Source of the DNA: Stenocarpella maydis | Lineage: Eukaryota > Ascomycota > Sordariomycetes > Diaporthales > Diaporthaceae | Assembly: GCA_002270565.1 (NCBI GenBank) | Contig: NQMI01000165.1 | Location: 5,051-69,050, forward strand | Direction: 5' to 3' | Length of the DNA stretch: 64,000 nucleotides | Shown here: piece after piece, positions 60,866-64,000 of the stretch | Position numbering within the stretch: the first letter of the stretch is position 1 | How the letters are laid out: the number at the start of each line of letters is the position of its first letter | Made by a program: the position numbers and the translations under genes | Notes under the pieces: model-generated | What the model was told of the DNA's origin: nothing | Seen by the model: only the letters and a program-made list of their open reading frames with translations | The model's database searches: none

Positions 60866-61615
60866 TCGAAGACGTGGGGACGAGACGAGACGAGACCGAG
60901 GGGGGGGGGAATTCAAGAGCATGGCGGACGATGGCATGACCAGGCTTTTGACATTGACGGGTTGGAGCTTTTGTGCGTTGTATTCCAAGGTACGGGCAAA
61001 AGGGCAGGCGTTTTAGGGAAGGGTTCTGGCCTCCTCCCCTGGGGATCTCCGAATAGGGGCCACGATTGTCAAAATGAATAGACAAAATACCTTATCAATT
61101 TTCCCAAAGGCCGTTAGCTCGAGCGGTGTTTGTGTTGTCCCACGCCCAATAAGCCGAGCAAGGAGGGCGGCACGTGCGACGCAGGCCAGGAACAAGGACA
61201 CTATCGCGGCACGGCTCTGGAATTGTTATCGAGGTGCCACGGGGGTTTCCTCATGCCGATGCCAGAGGCTGGCCGTTGGAACCTGGCGATACCGGTGTTG
61301 GACGCACGAACACACCACGATTAGCTGAGCGCGCCCGGCGATCACACATCAGCCCGGCAAAAGAGTTGCCAGTGTTGAGCAAGTACAGCCGCACTGGCTG
61401 CGTTCTTGATTCCTCCCCATGCATTAAACCTGCCCCACGGGCGGTGGTGGGCACGTCTCTTCACCCCTATTCTTGTCCTCGGCGGTGGCGCGCCCGAGAA
61501 GCAAGCACGTGGAATCCCCCCCCCCGGCGTCTCGTATGCATGTTTGGTATGCCCTGGGGCAACAACAAACCGCGGGCGGTCACCCCCCGCCCGGGGCGAC
61601 GCAGGACAATAATAT

Positions 61616-61617
61616 CC

Positions 61618-61645
<28 letters not shown>
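61616..61645. repeat. (CCAG)n microsatellite
   Basis: Seven ccag units in intergenic DNA. Confidence 0.85.
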
Positions 61646-61648
<3 letters not shown>

Positions 61649-62289
61649 CGCGGCTCAGAAGCAACTCCGGCCTTTCGGAGTGGGAATATCATGTGGCGTG
61701 AAAGGAAAAAGATAGAGGTCGCAGGTCAACGTCGAGATGCAGGCGAGTTGAGATGGACAGCGAAGGAGTTATACCTGTTGGGGGGGGGGCCAAGTGTGTA
61801 TGTAGGCTGATAGCTGAGGAGGAGATGTGGTGGATGGACCAAAAGAGCTTCTGGGATTGCTAATAAGGCCCGGATGACAACTGCCCATAACCAACCAGTC
61901 CCAAGCCGCCCTCGAATCTCATACCCTTGCCCCGCCAAAGCCCCCGTCGTCCATGCGAGGCGGTCTGTGGCATGTGGCCCCCGGGCCATTGGTCTCGGTG
62001 GCGAAACCCCTGGGGACGTTGCGGCTGGCCCAGCTCGTCTGAGCCTCGGGCGGGCAGGCGCCCGTGAACATCTGTTGTCGGGCTCAACATGGCAGGTCAT
62101 GGCTCATCCCGACAGAAGATTGCGTTGCCAAGGGGAGGAGGAGGAGGGGGGGGGTCCTCACGTGCCTGAATGACGCCGATTGTATACTCCTCGATCAGTT
62201 GGCAAATCAGCCGTATGCCGGCTTCCTCCTCCCATAGGAACGTGAAGTTCGGCGGTTGATAGGATTGAATCTGGACTGCTGGTAATGAC

Positions 62290-62520
62290 ATCTTAACAGA
62301 GTTTTAAATATAGATAAAAAAAATATAACATGTAAAGTCATAAATATAACAAATCCAAATATAAAAGTAAAAATACTATAACATGCAATATATAACATAT
62401 AAATATAGGTTTCGATAATTCAATATAAAATCTAAAATATAAAAGAATAAAAATATGGAAATGGGAAATGCTGTATTGATTTTATATGTTATATAAATAA
62501 AACGTCAATACACAAATGAA
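62290..62520. repeat. AT-rich patch (RIP-like)
   Basis: About 230 bp of nearly pure A/T (ataaatataacaaatccaaa) with sharp edges inside GC-rich DNA. Possibly a small RIPed insert. No inverted ends recognised. Confidence 0.5.
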
Positions 62521-62849
62521 GTCACAACTCTAGGTGTCAATCAACGCCTTGCCGGCATCCAGGCCATCTCCAAGCGCAATCATGATGGCCGCGTCGCTGC
62601 CGTGGTACCACACCCTGACGGGCAGGTGAGCATCAGCGGTGCTGAAGAGGGCCTCCTTTCCTGTAGCACGCAGGCCCAGGGTGCGGCGGGCGCTGTCGGG
62701 GCCGACAGGCATGAGGCACCGGCCATCTTTCTGGAACAATTCCCGAGCATGTTGCGGCGTCCCGTCGAGGCCAGCGATCCCCTCACGGGATGACGAACAG
62801 GGTGTGCCAGGTGCACTCGTCTTTGAAGGGGATCCGGGAAGGTTTGTGA

Positions 62850-64000
62850 TCAAAACTTCATGGGAAGCTCTACTGCCCTCAAGCTCTGCTCAAGAAGCTC
62901 GATGACGCCAGCGTACAGGTACCATTGAACGTCCGTGTCCTCAAAGGTCTGCTCCCTGTACTCGTTGTCGATGCATCGTTGAACGGCTTGTCTGTAGGCT
63001 TCGCCCCCAGCCTTTTCGACTTGATCTAACAGGCTCTCGGCTGCCTCGAGTCTCCTTAGATGTCTCGCGATGCCGTGACTAGGACCTTGCTCATGGCCTT
63101 GTGTTCCCGTAAGCTCGTAGAAGGGCGTGCGGAGGATGACCTCGACGAGGAGGATGCCGAGTGAGAACAACGGCGCGTGATATGGCAGCTCAGTGTCATG
63201 TGGCTGTATCGCTGGATTGCGTGGCCCAGCGATAGGCTTGACGATGGTCGGCTCCCGGTATGAGACAGATCCGTCTCTCCTAGCGAAGACGATATCGTGG
63301 TGTGTTACAACCTCTGGCAGCCATCCTGTCCCGCTGAGTTGCAAGAAGCTGGACGCGAGGATTACAGCAAGGTGTAATCGGGTTTTGAGTGGCAAGGTAC
63401 GCTGACGTGCGTGACATTTGTTGAGTATGGTGTCTAATGAGATGGTGTCTATGTCTTCATTGACGATGGACGTCGGGAAGAGCTCGTATCTCCGTAGATG
63501 TGGCGAGGTCTCATCACAGATGTATCCGTAGGTAGCTCCTAGTTGTGGTGATGCCGGGGGTGTTTGGATTGCTCGACATAAATCTACAAGCCTAGGAGTA
63601 TCTTGCGAAGAACCGCGCAGGGGCAGAGCCAGCATTCCCGGGGTACGCGCTGCCTCTTGCAACAAGGTTGACACCGCACTTGGCGTCCCGGCAAGGTGTA
63701 ATTTAATCGATATCCTAGAAACGAGAGACCCAGAGCATCTGACCCTTTTTTTCGTGGCTGTCACTATAGACATGTTTGAAGACTCGGGCACTGCTGGAGG
63801 CGCATGATCTGAATTGACTACAGGGCGGACAATAAGGCCGTCACGTAGTGTACGCAGTTGACTGTCGGGGAGCCTGGTTTGGTATCTGACGGCGACGTGG
63901 AAGTCAACCGATCTAAGAACGAGACTTTCGTTGTCTTGGCCACCGAAGAGACGGGTACATGGTGGTTTCCTCAGTACGAAGTCGACAGTCTGTTATGAAG
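62850..64000 (-). CDS. DUF7580-like fungal protein, 5' part beyond the window
   Basis: The frame is open on the complement from about 63993, where an acceptor (ataacag) precedes it, to the stop at 62850, so roughly the last 380 residues are visible. The rest lies beyond the right edge. Readable blocks are SVDFHVAVRYQTRLPD, LPLKTRLHLAVILASSFLQL, TGWLPEVVTHHDIVF, LFSLGILLVEVILRTPFYEL and VQRCIDNEY. The R-L-LA..LASS.LQL..T.WL pattern followed by FSLGILL.E and a late RCID resembles a decayed kinase-like C-lobe. This is the DUF7580 region found in fungal proteins that often carry a HeLo-type N-terminal domain. Catalytic kinase residues are not seen. A role in non-self or stress responses is inferred only from that association. 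Confidence 0.6.

Larger units (their letters stand above)
60866..62849. other. Gene-free stretch between eIF3e and the DUF7580-like gene
   Basis: About 2 kb. It contains a (CCAG)n array (61616-61645), poly-G runs near 60901 and 61780, and an AT-rich patch (62290-62520). A minus-strand frame directly below the DUF7580-like stop (62530-62850) has protein-like composition, but no start, splice site or domain supports it. Confidence 0.5.

Noticed and set aside
59846..60988. Minus-strand frame of 380 codons over eIF3e
   Set aside because: Antisense shadow of eIF3e exon 2.
62530..62850. Minus-strand frame below the DUF7580-like stop
   Set aside because: Depends on a non-ATG start, with no splice sites or recognised domain.

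Overview
This window is nuclear DNA of a filamentous ascomycete (Pezizomycotina, probably Sordariomycetes). The evidence is short 40-160 nt spliceosomal introns, GC-rich codon use, Zn2Cys6 and Cwh43/Utp6/Swi1-type genes, and a left arm of about 15 kb of extremely AT-rich sequence without open frames, as left by repeat-induced point mutation (RIP).

Layout. Positions 1-15600 are RIP-type AT-rich DNA. They hold a 519-bp TA-flanked inverted-repeat element (10310-10828), an 8-bp microsatellite, a GC-balanced island (about 7208-7735) and three copies or fragments of an un-RIPed LTR-like repeat (12737-15010). Positions 15600-19900 are relic transposon DNA with a broken retrotransposon Gag. A Zn2Cys6 transcription factor follows (19928-21763, minus). 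Its zinc cluster is only complete if a 3-nt micro-exon is spliced in. Positions 21764-28430 are gene-poor: a broken rhodopsin-like membrane protein, a 31-nt A tract and an intron-containing tRNA-Glu-like gene.

From 28431 rightwards the gene set is: a secreted GH5 glycoside hydrolase (minus), a cytochrome P450 with three one-base deletions (minus), a secreted TAP-like alpha/beta hydrolase (plus), Cwh43 (minus) divergent from Utp6 (plus), an EVE-domain protein (minus, damaged by a sequence gap and two one-base deletions), Swi1 (plus), a Cys-rich/SANT-like protein (plus), mitochondrial ribosomal protein mL49 (minus) divergent from eIF3e (plus), and a DUF7580-like protein (minus) running off the right edge.

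The genes form no single pathway. 40-61 kb is mostly conserved housekeeping: ribosome biogenesis, GPI-lipid remodelling, chromatin remodelling, mitochondrial translation and translation initiation. 20-36.5 kb looks like accessory territory: regulator, secreted hydrolases, P450 and relics. Splice models were made by reading donor, acceptor, branch-point and frame by eye. No homology search was run, so family names rest on recognised motifs.
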